A stretch of DNA of 64,000 nt from Bacteroidaceae bacterium. GTDB taxonomy: Bacteria; Bacteroidota; Bacteroidia; Bacteroidales; Bacteroidaceae. Both the position numbers and the translations under genes were made by a program. Every line of letters starts with the position of its first letter. Position 1 is the first letter of the stretch. The stretch lies in the NCBI GenBank assembly GCA_024398785.1, contig JAKSIO010000002.1, positions 62,001 through 126,000 on the forward strand, in the 5' to 3' direction. The notes beneath the pieces are model-generated. The model did no database searches and was not told where the DNA came from. It was given only the letters and a program-made list of their open reading frames with translations. Below, piece after piece: positions 15,729 through 23,347 of the stretch.

Positions 15729-16835
15729 CTATTTGAAAGAATTTATTGCTGAAATTATTTTTGAAATATCACTGCGGTCAAGTGCCGGGTTAAGCGGAAG
15801 ACTCAATTCAGTTGCATGAATCCGTTCCGTTACAGGCATTGAGACCTGAGCCCATTTCTGAGAGCAATAACATGTCTGTCTGTGCGGTGGAACTGGATAA
15901 TGGATCAGGGTCTGGATTCCCTGTTGTGCAAGGAAGTTCTGCAAACGCTCACGTTCTGCACAGAATATGGGGAATATATGGTACACATGCTCCCCTTCTG
16001 CCGCCTTTTGAAACATTGTGACCAGCGGGTTGTCTATTCCACTATAGTACATATCTGCTATTTCACGGCGCTTTTTTGTATCTTCATCGAGTCTTGACAG
16101 TTTTACACTGAGTACTGCAGCCTGGATTTCATCAAGGCGGCTGTTCATTCCGGCATAGTCAAACATATATTTTGCACTTGACCCGTAATTTGCCAATGAA
16201 CGGACAACGTTTGCCAGATCCGCATTGTCTGTAGTGATTGCCCCACCGTCTCCCAATGCACCAAGATTCTTTGACGGGTAGAAAGAGTGTGCTGCGGCAT
16301 GCCCTAGAGAACCGGTACTATGTCCTTTATACATGCAGCCATGTGCTTGGGCATTGTCTTCTATCAGCAGCAGATTGTGTTTCTGTACAAATTCTGCCAT
16401 CTGTTCATTATAGGAGCAACGGCCGTACAGATGGACCGTAAGCAGGGCACGGCATTTGTCTGTCAAAGCCTTTTCCAACAATGAACAGTCTGTCTGTCCG
16501 GTTGCAGGATCGGCATCTACCAGCACAGGATTCAATCCCAGACGGGTAATAGCCAAAATAGTGGCAAAAAAGGTATTGGCAGGGGCAAGTACGGAATCTC
16601 CCGGCTTAATCTGTCCAAGTTCCATATAGCCGCGCAGAATAAGGGTTATTGCATCAAGTCCGTTGGCGCAACCTACAGCATGGTCTGTTCCTATATATTC
16701 AGCGTATCTTTGTTCAAAGCGTCCTACCGCACTGTCAAGCAGGTAGCGCCCACTGCTGACTACATCTTGAACCGCCTCTGTAAGACCGGGTTCAAAACTC
16801 TGGTTATATTTCTTCAAATCAAAGTACGGAATCAT
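15729..16835 (-). CDS. DegT/DnrJ/EryC1/StrS sugar aminotransferase (FdtB/QdtB-like)
   Basis: A 368-residue PLP-dependent sugar aminotransferase. Motifs in order: IPYFDLKKYNQ at the start, GTDHAVGCANGLDAITLILR for the phosphate cup, LLIEDNAQAHG with the Asp contacting the PLP ring, and SFYPSKNLGALGDGGAI with the PLP lysine near residue 187. The SFYPSKNLGA form is common in 3-aminotransferases such as FdtB and QdtB, acting on dTDP-3-keto-6-deoxyhexoses, but no dTDP-sugar pathway enzyme is adjacent, so the substrate is open. It leads the leftward operon to the cytidylyltransferase fusion. A -7 box at 16850-16843 lies only 8 bp from its ATG, pointing to a very short or absent leader. Confidence 0.85.
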   Translation of the reverse strand: MIPYFDLKKYNQSFEPGLTEAVQDVVSSGRYLLDSAVGRFEQRYAEYIGTDHAVGCANGLDAITLILRGYMELGQIKPGDSVLAPANTFFATILAITRLGLNPVLVDADPATGQTDCSLLEKALTDKCRALLTVHLYGRCSYNEQMAEFVQKHNLLLIEDNAQAHGCMYKGHSTGSLGHAAAHSFYPSKNLGALGDGGAITTDNADLANVVRSLANYGSSAKYMFDYAGMNSRLDEIQAAVLSVKLSRLDEDTKKRREIADMYYSGIDNPLVTMFQKAAEGEHVYHIFPIFCAERERLQNFLAQQGIQTLIHYPVPPHRQTCYCSQKWAQVSMPVTERIHATELSLPLNPALDRSDISKIISAINSFK

Positions 16836-16992
16836 TGGAACGCAAACTTACACAAAAAAAGTGACAATAGCTTAGGAATCAGCCACTTTTTGCAAGCGCC
16901 ACAATATAGATAATTTTGTGCAGTAGTCATATAGAATATTTTAAATTTTGTGCAGTTTATTCAATGTATTTTGTTATTTTTGTGCACAAAAT
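16836..16992. promoter_or_regulatory. Divergent promoter region with three TTTTGTGCA boxes at 32-bp spacing
   Basis: TTTTGTGCA occurs at 16914-16922, 16946-16954 and 16978-16986, spaced exactly 32 bp (about three helical turns). The first two share AATTTTGTGCAGT (13 bp). The third lies in the perfect 14-bp palindrome TTTTGTGCACAAAA (16978-16991), touching the ATG at 16993. Boxes 1 and 3 also belong to -7 matches (TAATTTTG 16911-16918; TATTTTTG 16975-16982). A related TTTTGTGTA lies on the minus strand at 16857-16849, overlapping the DegT -7 box TAAGTTTG (16850-16843). This suggests a shared operator array or tandem promoters. Confidence 0.55.
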
Positions 16993-18297
16993 ATGAATTG
17001 GCTGACTATGACAGATTTAGTACACATACTTTCAGACCAGAGGGAGGAATTGGAAAGAATAAAACTCACTGAACAGGTTTCACGTCTTGAAGAAAACTTC
17101 CTTAACCTTAAAAGTAACGTTGCACAGGTGGTAATTGGAGTTAGACGAAGCGGTAAATCAACCATTTGTCAAAAGACAATACTAAGTTCAGGTTTACCTT
17201 TCGGATACGTCAACTTTGATGACGAGCGCCTTGATGGTATGACCGCCAAAGATTTCGACAAGATATTGAAGGCTCTGTATAGAATTAACGGAGATTTCAA
17301 TATACTTTATCTGGACGAGGCCCAAGACATCAAAGGATGGCATCTGTTCGTAAACAGAATGCTTCGTTCCGGAATGAAGGTTGTTCTTACCGGATCAAAC
17401 GCCAATCTTTTGAGTAGCGACCTTGTAACATACCTCACAGGCCGTTACAATGAAATCAGCCTTTATCCGTTCTCTTTCTATGAGTATTGTGTATCAAAAT
17501 CAGTAGACACATTATCACAAAGTACAAAAAAACAGGCATTGAGACTGAAAGCCTTAGATGAATATATGGTAAGCGGAGGTCTGCCAGAAGTAGTTCTCAA
17601 TAACGAAGGAAAGGATTATGTGATGTCCCTTCTCAATGCAATCATCACTAAAGACATCAAGAATCGCCACAATATTCGTTATATCGAAACACTTCAAGAG
17701 ATCGCTAACTGTCTGTTAGACAAGTACTGTCAGGAGGTATCCTTCAATAACATTGCAAAAGAATTTGCTCTTAATTCAGTACATACGGCAAAGAAGTATG
17801 TTTCATATCTCGAAGAAGCCTTTTTGATACGTTTCATACACAAGTATTCATTCAAAAGCAACGAACGTTCTTCAGGTCTCAAAGCCTATACAGTAGATTT
17901 AGCTTTCGCTACAAACAGGAAAGACGTTCTTACTACCGAAAACATAGGTTGGAGGTTGGAGAATATTGTTCTGATTGAGCTTCTTCGTAGAATCAACAGA
18001 CAGTATCAGAGTGTCTTTTACATGAAAAAGAACAACCAGTTTGAGGTTGACTTTGTTGTATGTGAAAAGAACAAGGCAATTGAGCTTATTCAGGTTACAC
18101 ATCACATTGAGGAAGCAGACACAAAACTTTACAAAAGAGAGGTTGGCGGACTGGTCAAGGGTGCTGCTATGTCAAAGTGCCACAATCTGAAATTGATTGT
18201 CATGGAGGGAGAAAGAACCACTATACATGAAGGTGGAGAAACAATCCAGGTAATGTCTGCATCTGACTGGCTCTGTAATCAAGAAAGATACAAATAA
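16993..18297 (+). CDS. AAA+ ATPase with DUF4143 C-terminal domain
   Basis: A 434-residue ATPase of the AAA_14/DUF4143 group, abundant in Bacteroidetes and of unclear role. Walker A is VVIGVRRSGKSTICQ (about residues 46-60), Walker B is ILYLDEAQDIKGW, and VVLTGSNANLLSSDL followed by TYLTGRYNEISLYPFSFYEY is the family's sensor and arm region. The DUF4143 part ends with a nuclease-like core (FYMKKNNQFEVDFVVCEK). The ATG at 16993 is chosen over an upstream in-frame TTG at 16948, which lies within the regulatory repeats; a second ATG is at 17008. It is the only rightward gene among leftward glycan genes, so likely a later insertion. Confidence 0.85.
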   Translation: MNWLTMTDLVHILSDQREELERIKLTEQVSRLEENFLNLKSNVAQVVIGVRRSGKSTICQKTILSSGLPFGYVNFDDERLDGMTAKDFDKILKALYRINGDFNILYLDEAQDIKGWHLFVNRMLRSGMKVVLTGSNANLLSSDLVTYLTGRYNEISLYPFSFYEYCVSKSVDTLSQSTKKQALRLKALDEYMVSGGLPEVVLNNEGKDYVMSLLNAIITKDIKNRHNIRYIETLQEIANCLLDKYCQEVSFNNIAKEFALNSVHTAKKYVSYLEEAFLIRFIHKYSFKSNERSSGLKAYTVDLAFATNRKDVLTTENIGWRLENIVLIELLRRINRQYQSVFYMKKNNQFEVDFVVCEKNKAIELIQVTHHIEEADTKLYKREVGGLVKGAAMSKCHNLKLIVMEGERTTIHEGGETIQVMSASDWLCNQERYK

Positions 18298-18323
18298 CCG
18301 GACATCCACTTATTGAAGCAGGA

Positions 18324-19052
18324 CTATGCTTTCAATGCGTAATATGTATCCAATGAGCCTATGTCGAATCTGTGTCCTGGCATTTCAATAGCGTAAAGAC
18401 TGTCTGTTGAGGCAATATAGCGTGCAAGGTTGCCGGGGGCATCGAACATGCAGCCGTTGTCAACGGAAGACAGTATTGAAGCAATATGGCGTTTGTGATA
18501 TATGTAGAACGGCGGTGTTACATGTTCCGTCTTGGGATTTTCCGGTTTTTCTTCAATCTCTTCTACAAGACCGTCTGCAGCTATGGAAGCAACACCGCAT
18601 TTGCGGCGTTTGTTTATGTCTGGCTCATTGTAATAGAATATGACGGAATTTTGTTTTTCTTCAAAAAAGTCCACCAGGGAATGCAGTGAAAAATCCAGCA
18701 TATTGTCTGCCGCAGCAACCAGCAGATGGTCATTCAGATCAAATGTGTTGATAGCCAGTATCAAATCTTTTACAGCACCTACACGGGTATCGTTGGAAAC
18801 TGAGCCGTCATCAATAAGACGGATAGGTTTGCTGTAACGAAGGCGTGCACCCTCCAGCCAGTTCTCAAAAATACTGAAAAACTTGTGGTTAGACACAATT
18901 ACATGTTCCGTTATCTGGGGAAACGAATCAATATCTTCCATCATACGGTCAAGAATAGTCTTGCCTTTTATCTCCAATAGCGGCTTGGGAAAATATTCTG
19001 TAAGCGGGTACATGCGTGTGGCATACCCTGCCGCCAACACAACATTTATCAT
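18324..19052 (-). CDS. Sugar-phosphate nucleotidyltransferase
   Basis: A 242-residue NTP_transferase protein with the opening motif VVLAAGYATRMYPLTEYFPKP, GKTILDRMMEDI, and the acidic pair in LLVAAADNMLDFSLHSLVDF; then CGVASIAADGLVEEIEEKPENP, the classic base- and sugar-binding segment of glucose-1-phosphate thymidylyl- and uridylyltransferases. It lacks the C-terminal left-handed beta-helix of GlmU-type enzymes. The sugar and nucleotide are undetermined. The start overlaps the epimerase stop as ATGA (4 bp), so the two are translated together. Confidence 0.8.
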   Translation of the reverse strand: MINVVLAAGYATRMYPLTEYFPKPLLEIKGKTILDRMMEDIDSFPQITEHVIVSNHKFFSIFENWLEGARLRYSKPIRLIDDGSVSNDTRVGAVKDLILAINTFDLNDHLLVAAADNMLDFSLHSLVDFFEEKQNSVIFYYNEPDINKRRKCGVASIAADGLVEEIEEKPENPKTEHVTPPFYIYHKRHIASILSSVDNGCMFDAPGNLARYIASTDSLYAIEMPGHRFDIGSLDTYYALKA

Positions 19053-20077
19053 AATAAAGGATTTTTGTCCGATTTATACCATTCAGCCATTTTTTTAAGG
19101 CCGGTGGCAAGCATAACTGATGGAGTGTAACCTATTTCACGCTCCAGTTTTTTTGTAGAGGCGTATGTCTGATAAACGTCGCCCTGCTGCATAGGCAGAA
19201 ATTCTTTTACAGCTGTCACTCCAAGTGCCGTTTCAAGCGTTGCAATAAAATCCATCAGTTTGACCGGATTGCTGCAGCCTATGTTATACACGGTGTGTGC
19301 ACGGTTGTCCAAAGTAACTGCCGGGATAGTGTCAAGAACGCGTACAATACCTTCAACAATATCGTCAATGTATGTAAAGTCACGCATCATATCTCCGTTA
19401 TTGAACACTTTTATTGGTTCACCTTTAAGCATGGCTCTGCTGAAAAGCATAGGAGCCATATCCGGACGTCCCCATGGGCCGTAAACGGTAAAGAAACGCA
19501 GACCTGTAGCCTTAAGACCATAGAGTTTGCAATATGAACTTGCCATAAGTTCATTGGCTTTTTTGGTAGCCGCATAGAGACTTACAGGGTTGTCAACATT
19601 GTCGGTTTCTTCAAATGGGGTCTTTGTATTTCCTCCATAGACACTGCTTGAAGATGCATACACAAGATGTTCCACATTGCTGTTACGACAACATTCAAGC
19701 AGATTGGCAAAACCCACAAGATTGCTGTCAATGTAGGCAAACGGGTTCTCTATGCTGTAACGCACGCCTGCCTGAGCTGCCAGGTTGATTACACGGTCAA
19801 ATTTATATTCTGCAAACAACTTAGGCAAAGCTTCCCTGTCTTCAAGAGACATGCGTATAAAAGAAAAGTTACTGTACAAAGAACTCTGTACCGTAACATT
19901 CCACTTTGCATCACCATTAAGGCCGATGCCCAACTCATTAAGACGTCCGTACTTGAGACGGACGTCGTAATAGTTGTTTATATTGTCCATACCGATAACC
20001 GTATCTCCCCTTTCGGCAAGACGTTTGCAGGTATAATAACCTATAAAACCTGCAGCTCCGGTTACCAGTACTTTCAT
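19049..20077 (-). CDS. NAD-dependent epimerase, UDP-glucuronate 4-epimerase-like
   Basis: A 342-residue extended short-chain dehydrogenase. Rossmann motif VLVTGAAGFIGYYTCKRLAE at the start, GMDNINNYYDVRLKYGRLNEL which is characteristic of the CapI/LpsL UDP-glucuronate 4-epimerases, SSSVYGGNTKTPF, and the catalytic Tyr-x3-Lys in SLYAATKKANEL. RFFTVYGPWGRPDMAP further supports the CapI group. Product would be UDP-galacturonate for surface polysaccharide. It lies 12 bp past the guaA-like gene, on the same strand, and is coupled to the downstream nucleotidyltransferase. Confidence 0.85.
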   Translation of the reverse strand: MKVLVTGAAGFIGYYTCKRLAERGDTVIGMDNINNYYDVRLKYGRLNELGIGLNGDAKWNVTVQSSLYSNFSFIRMSLEDREALPKLFAEYKFDRVINLAAQAGVRYSIENPFAYIDSNLVGFANLLECCRNSNVEHLVYASSSSVYGGNTKTPFEETDNVDNPVSLYAATKKANELMASSYCKLYGLKATGLRFFTVYGPWGRPDMAPMLFSRAMLKGEPIKVFNNGDMMRDFTYIDDIVEGIVRVLDTIPAVTLDNRAHTVYNIGCSNPVKLMDFIATLETALGVTAVKEFLPMQQGDVYQTYASTKKLEREIGYTPSVMLATGLKKMAEWYKSDKNPLL

Positions 20078-20089
20078 AAGATTCTTATT

Positions 20090-21073
20090 TTATTCCCACT
20101 CGATTGTACCTGTTGGTTTTGGAGTAAGATCGTAAACAACGCGGTTCACATTCTTGACCTCAGCAATGATACGTGCTGTAATCTTGTTCAAAACAGCCCA
20201 ATCCATAGGTTCGATTGTTGCTGTCATGGCGTCTTTTGTATTGACGGCGCGGATAATTACAGGCCAATCCCAGCTGCGGGCATTATTGCGGACACCTACT
20301 GATTTGAAATCTGGTATTGCTGTAAAATACTGCCATACTTTGCCTTCAAGACCTGCTGCAGCAAATTCCTGACGCAAGATGGCATCGCTTTCACGAACAG
20401 CCTCAAGACGGTCACGTGTAATGGCACCAAGACAGCGAACTCCAAGACCTGGTCCTGGGAACGGCTGACGGTAAACCATGTTATCCGGCAAACCAAGCTG
20501 CTTGCCTACCATACGAACCTCGTCCTTATAAAGGAACTTGAGCGGCTCAACCAATTCAAATTTAAGATCTTCAGGCAGACCACCTACATTGTGGTGTGCT
20601 TTAACACCTGCTGATTCAATGATATCGGGATAGATAGTACCCTGAGCAAGGAATTCAATACCTTCCTGCTTGCGGGCTTCCTCTTCGAATACGCGGATGA
20701 ACTCGGCACCGATTATTTTACGCTTCTGCTCAGGATCAGAGATTCCTGCAAGTTTGTCAAGGAAGCGGTCAATGGCATCAACATATACAAGGTTAGCGTC
20801 CATTTCGTCACGGAACACACGGATAACCTCTTCAGGTTCGCCTTTACGCAGCAAACCATGGTTAACGTGAACACATACCAGCTGTTTGCCTACAGCCTTA
20901 ATAAGCAGGGCTGCTACAACAGAAGAGTCAACACCTCCGGACAGCGCCAGCAAAACTTTTTTACTGCCAATCTGGGCCTTAAGGTCTGCAACCTGTTCAT
21001 TAATAAAACTCTCTGCCAATGCCGGAGTGGTTATACGCTCCATTGTGCCTGGACGAACATTTCCTGTTACCAT
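20090..21073 (-). CDS. guaA: GMP synthase ATP-pyrophosphatase subunit without glutaminase domain
   Basis: A 327-residue protein equal to the C-terminal two thirds of GuaA. It has the N-type ATP-pyrophosphatase P-loop LSGGVDSS (44-51), AQGTIYPDIIESAGVKAHHN, YRQPFPGPGLGVRCLG and the dimerisation-domain end VVYDLTPKPTGTIEWE. The class I glutaminase domain of ordinary bacterial GuaA (about 190 residues, total near 510-525) is absent, and the 67 bp upstream do not encode it. It may use free ammonia, pair with a glutaminase encoded elsewhere as in archaeal two-subunit GMP synthases, or be a second copy. GSIII and NAD synthetase lie upstream. A -7 box TAATTTTG is at 21127-21120. Confidence 0.8.
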   Translation of the reverse strand: MVTGNVRPGTMERITTPALAESFINEQVADLKAQIGSKKVLLALSGGVDSSVVAALLIKAVGKQLVCVHVNHGLLRKGEPEEVIRVFRDEMDANLVYVDAIDRFLDKLAGISDPEQKRKIIGAEFIRVFEEEARKQEGIEFLAQGTIYPDIIESAGVKAHHNVGGLPEDLKFELVEPLKFLYKDEVRMVGKQLGLPDNMVYRQPFPGPGLGVRCLGAITRDRLEAVRESDAILRQEFAAAGLEGKVWQYFTAIPDFKSVGVRNNARSWDWPVIIRAVNTKDAMTATIEPMDWAVLNKITARIIAEVKNVNRVVYDLTPKPTGTIEWE

Positions 21074-21119
21074 AAAAATATTAGAAATAAGTATTAAATG
21101 TTTGTTTGAAAAAACGCTA

Positions 21120-21127
21120 CAAAATTA
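21120..21127 (-). promoter_or_regulatory. -7 box upstream of the guaA-like gene
   Basis: Minus-strand TAATTTTG, an exact TAnnTTTG match, lies in the 67-bp gap between the glutamine synthetase stop and the guaA-like ATG, 46 bp from that ATG. No well-spaced -33 element was found. It suggests that guaA and the epimerase and nucleotidyltransferase genes can be transcribed apart from glutamine synthetase. Confidence 0.35.
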
Positions 21128-21140
21128 TAAAAAAATCAGG

Positions 21141-23327
21141 TTAGTTGATAAACAATAATTCTCTATATTTAGGCAACGGCCAAATATTATCATCAACTAT
21201 TTCCTCAAGTTCATCAAGCGGACGGCGGATAACATCAAGACGAGTGGCTATCTTATAATACTCACAGGCTTTTTCAAACTGATTATCAATAACATTGGCC
21301 ACTTTGCGGGCTTCAATCATTTCATCAACACCGGTCTTTATCTGGTTTACCAGAGCAGAGATTTTTTCAATCAGTTCCATCTGGACGCCGGCCATATTCA
21401 TGTAATTGTCACCAAAACTGTCTTTCATAAGTTTTACGTTATTCAGCAGTTTTGTCTGGTATTCAAGAGCAGCCGGAATGATATGGTTCACCGCCATACG
21501 GCCAAGCACACGTGCTTCTATCTGAACTTTCTTTGTATAGATTTCCCACTTTATCTCATTGCGGGCTTCAAGTTCTTTTTTGGTATAGACGCCAGTACGC
21601 TCAAACATTTCTACTGTGTCAGGATTGGTGAAAGCCTGAATCATGTACGGCACACGTGTTTCAACATCCAGCCCGCGGCGTGCGGCTTCAAGCTGCCACT
21701 CACGCGTATAACCGTTACCGTCAAAGCAGACGGTATCAAGAACCTCTGCAATGATAGGTTTGAGAGTCTCGATTATTGCAACATTCTGGCTTTTGCCGTT
21801 CTGCATTTCCTTCTCTACTGCCTGACGGAATTCTACCAGCTGATCAGCAACTGCAGCGTTCAGTGCAGAAAGAGCGCCTGCACAATTGGCGCTTGAACCT
21901 ACGGCACGGAATTCAAAACGGTTTCCGGTGAAGGCAAAGGGCGATGTGCGGTTACGGTCCGTATTATCTACAAATATCTCAGGAATCTCCACAAGTCCCA
22001 AAGACTTGGATTTCTTGCCTGATATCTGGATTGGAGTATCACTTGGCATCTCCAGCAGCTTATGCAGCACATCGGTCATGGTTCGGCCAAGGAAAGCTGA
22101 GACAATGGCAGGAGGTGCCTCATTGCCACCAAGACGGTGGGAATTTGTTGCAGTGGCTATGGCGGCTTTAAGTACCGCATTATGTTTCTGTACGGCAGCA
22201 AGCACATTCACAAAGAAAGTGATGAACTGCAGGTTTCCGTTTGAATCCTTACCTGGTGCCATAAGCATTGTACCGGTATCAGTCCCAAGAGACCAGTTAT
22301 TATGTTTGCCGCTTCCGTTAATTCCTTTATACGGTTTTTCATGCAGCAGTACTACAAAACCATGTTTACGCGCTGTACTGCGCATAATATTGATTACAAG
22401 CTGGTTCTGGTCGTTACTGATGTTGGTTTCACCAAAAATAGGTGCAATTTCAAACTGATTTGGAGCAGCCTCGTTATGGTGAGTCTTGAGCGGAATGCCA
22501 AGTTTATAGCTTTCAACCTCGACATCACGGAAGAAGGCCTCGACACGTGTAGGTATTGCACCGAAATAGTGATCTTCAAGCTGCTGGTTTTTTGAAGACT
22601 CATGTCCCATGAGTGTGCGTCCTGTCAGCATCAGATCCGGACGTGAGCAATACAGTTCCTGGTCAACAAGAAAATATTCCTGCTCCCAGCCAAGATAGTT
22701 ATAGACTTTCTTGACTTTTTTGTCAAACATGCGGCATATAGGCAGAGCTGCCTCTGTTACCGCTTTTATTGAACGTTTCAACGGAGTTTTGTAGTCCAGT
22801 GCCTCTCCGGTAAAGGAGACAAACAATGTTGGAATACAAAGTGTATCGTCATGAATGAATACAGGCGATGTGGGATCCCATGCGGTATATCCGCGGGCCT
22901 CGAAAGTGGCACGTATGCCACCGTTGGGGAAAGAAGAGGCATCAGGTTCCTGCTGGACAAGCGATTTTCCGTCAAACTGCTCTATCAGTTTGCCTTCTGA
23001 ATCAAACTCAAGAAAAGAATCATGCTTTTCAGCAGTACCTTCGGTTAAAGGCTGGAACCAGTGTGTAACATGTGTCACACCGTTTTCCATAGCCCACACG
23101 CGCATACCCTCGGCAACCTTGTCTGCAGTTGCACGGTCCAGGTGAGCACCATTGTCCATACAGTCAAGCAACGCGGCGCAAGTCTGTGCATCAAGATATT
23201 TTACCATCTTTGAACGGTCAAATACCATACTGCCGAAATATGCGGCAGGACGTTCAGAAGGCGTCTCAACCTTTATAGCCTGTCTGTTAAAGGAGTCCCT
23301 TACAACCTGGAATCTCTGTAAACCCAT
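21141..23327 (-). CDS. glnN: Type III glutamine synthetase
   Basis: A 728-residue GSIII enzyme, the long form first known from Bacteroides and cyanobacteria (GSI is about 450-470). It joins ammonia to glutamate with ATP. Family landmarks: SERPAAYFGSMVFDRSKMVK near the N-terminus, YLGWEQEYFLVD, KTHHNEAAPNQFEIAPIF, the ATP-binding KGINGSGKHNNWSLGTDTG, and NRTSPFAFTGNRFEFRAVGS. The long C-terminal helical region (QTKLLNNVKLMKDSFGDNYM) is typical. It follows nadE by 20 bp on the same strand; both supply or use the glutamine amide, and the neighbouring guaA lacks its own glutaminase. Confidence 0.95.
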   Translation of the reverse strand: MGLQRFQVVRDSFNRQAIKVETPSERPAAYFGSMVFDRSKMVKYLDAQTCAALLDCMDNGAHLDRATADKVAEGMRVWAMENGVTHVTHWFQPLTEGTAEKHDSFLEFDSEGKLIEQFDGKSLVQQEPDASSFPNGGIRATFEARGYTAWDPTSPVFIHDDTLCIPTLFVSFTGEALDYKTPLKRSIKAVTEAALPICRMFDKKVKKVYNYLGWEQEYFLVDQELYCSRPDLMLTGRTLMGHESSKNQQLEDHYFGAIPTRVEAFFRDVEVESYKLGIPLKTHHNEAAPNQFEIAPIFGETNISNDQNQLVINIMRSTARKHGFVVLLHEKPYKGINGSGKHNNWSLGTDTGTMLMAPGKDSNGNLQFITFFVNVLAAVQKHNAVLKAAIATATNSHRLGGNEAPPAIVSAFLGRTMTDVLHKLLEMPSDTPIQISGKKSKSLGLVEIPEIFVDNTDRNRTSPFAFTGNRFEFRAVGSSANCAGALSALNAAVADQLVEFRQAVEKEMQNGKSQNVAIIETLKPIIAEVLDTVCFDGNGYTREWQLEAARRGLDVETRVPYMIQAFTNPDTVEMFERTGVYTKKELEARNEIKWEIYTKKVQIEARVLGRMAVNHIIPAALEYQTKLLNNVKLMKDSFGDNYMNMAGVQMELIEKISALVNQIKTGVDEMIEARKVANVIDNQFEKACEYYKIATRLDVIRRPLDELEEIVDDNIWPLPKYRELLFIN

Positions 23328-23347
23328 CTGTTTATTATTATCTGTAA

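Noticed and set aside
16948..16992. TTG start 45 bp upstream for the DUF4143 ATPase
   Set aside because: The added residues lie over the -7 boxes and TTTTGTGCA repeats; the ATG at 16993 follows the palindrome and gives the normal protein start.
16836..16992. Invertible promoter as in Bacteroides capsule loci
   Set aside because: No long inverted repeats flank the region; only short TTTTGTG(C/T)A motifs, and no recombinase gene is near.
21074..21140. Possible frameshifted glutaminase domain upstream of the guaA-like gene
   Set aside because: Only 67 AT-rich bases lie between guaA and glutamine synthetase, far too little for a 190-residue domain; they hold a -7 box instead.
21886..22458. Open frame of 190 codons on the plus strand opposite the glutamine synthetase gene
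   Set aside because: It lies wholly inside a strongly conserved GSIII gene on the other strand and shows no family motif; a shadow of the codon bias of glnN.
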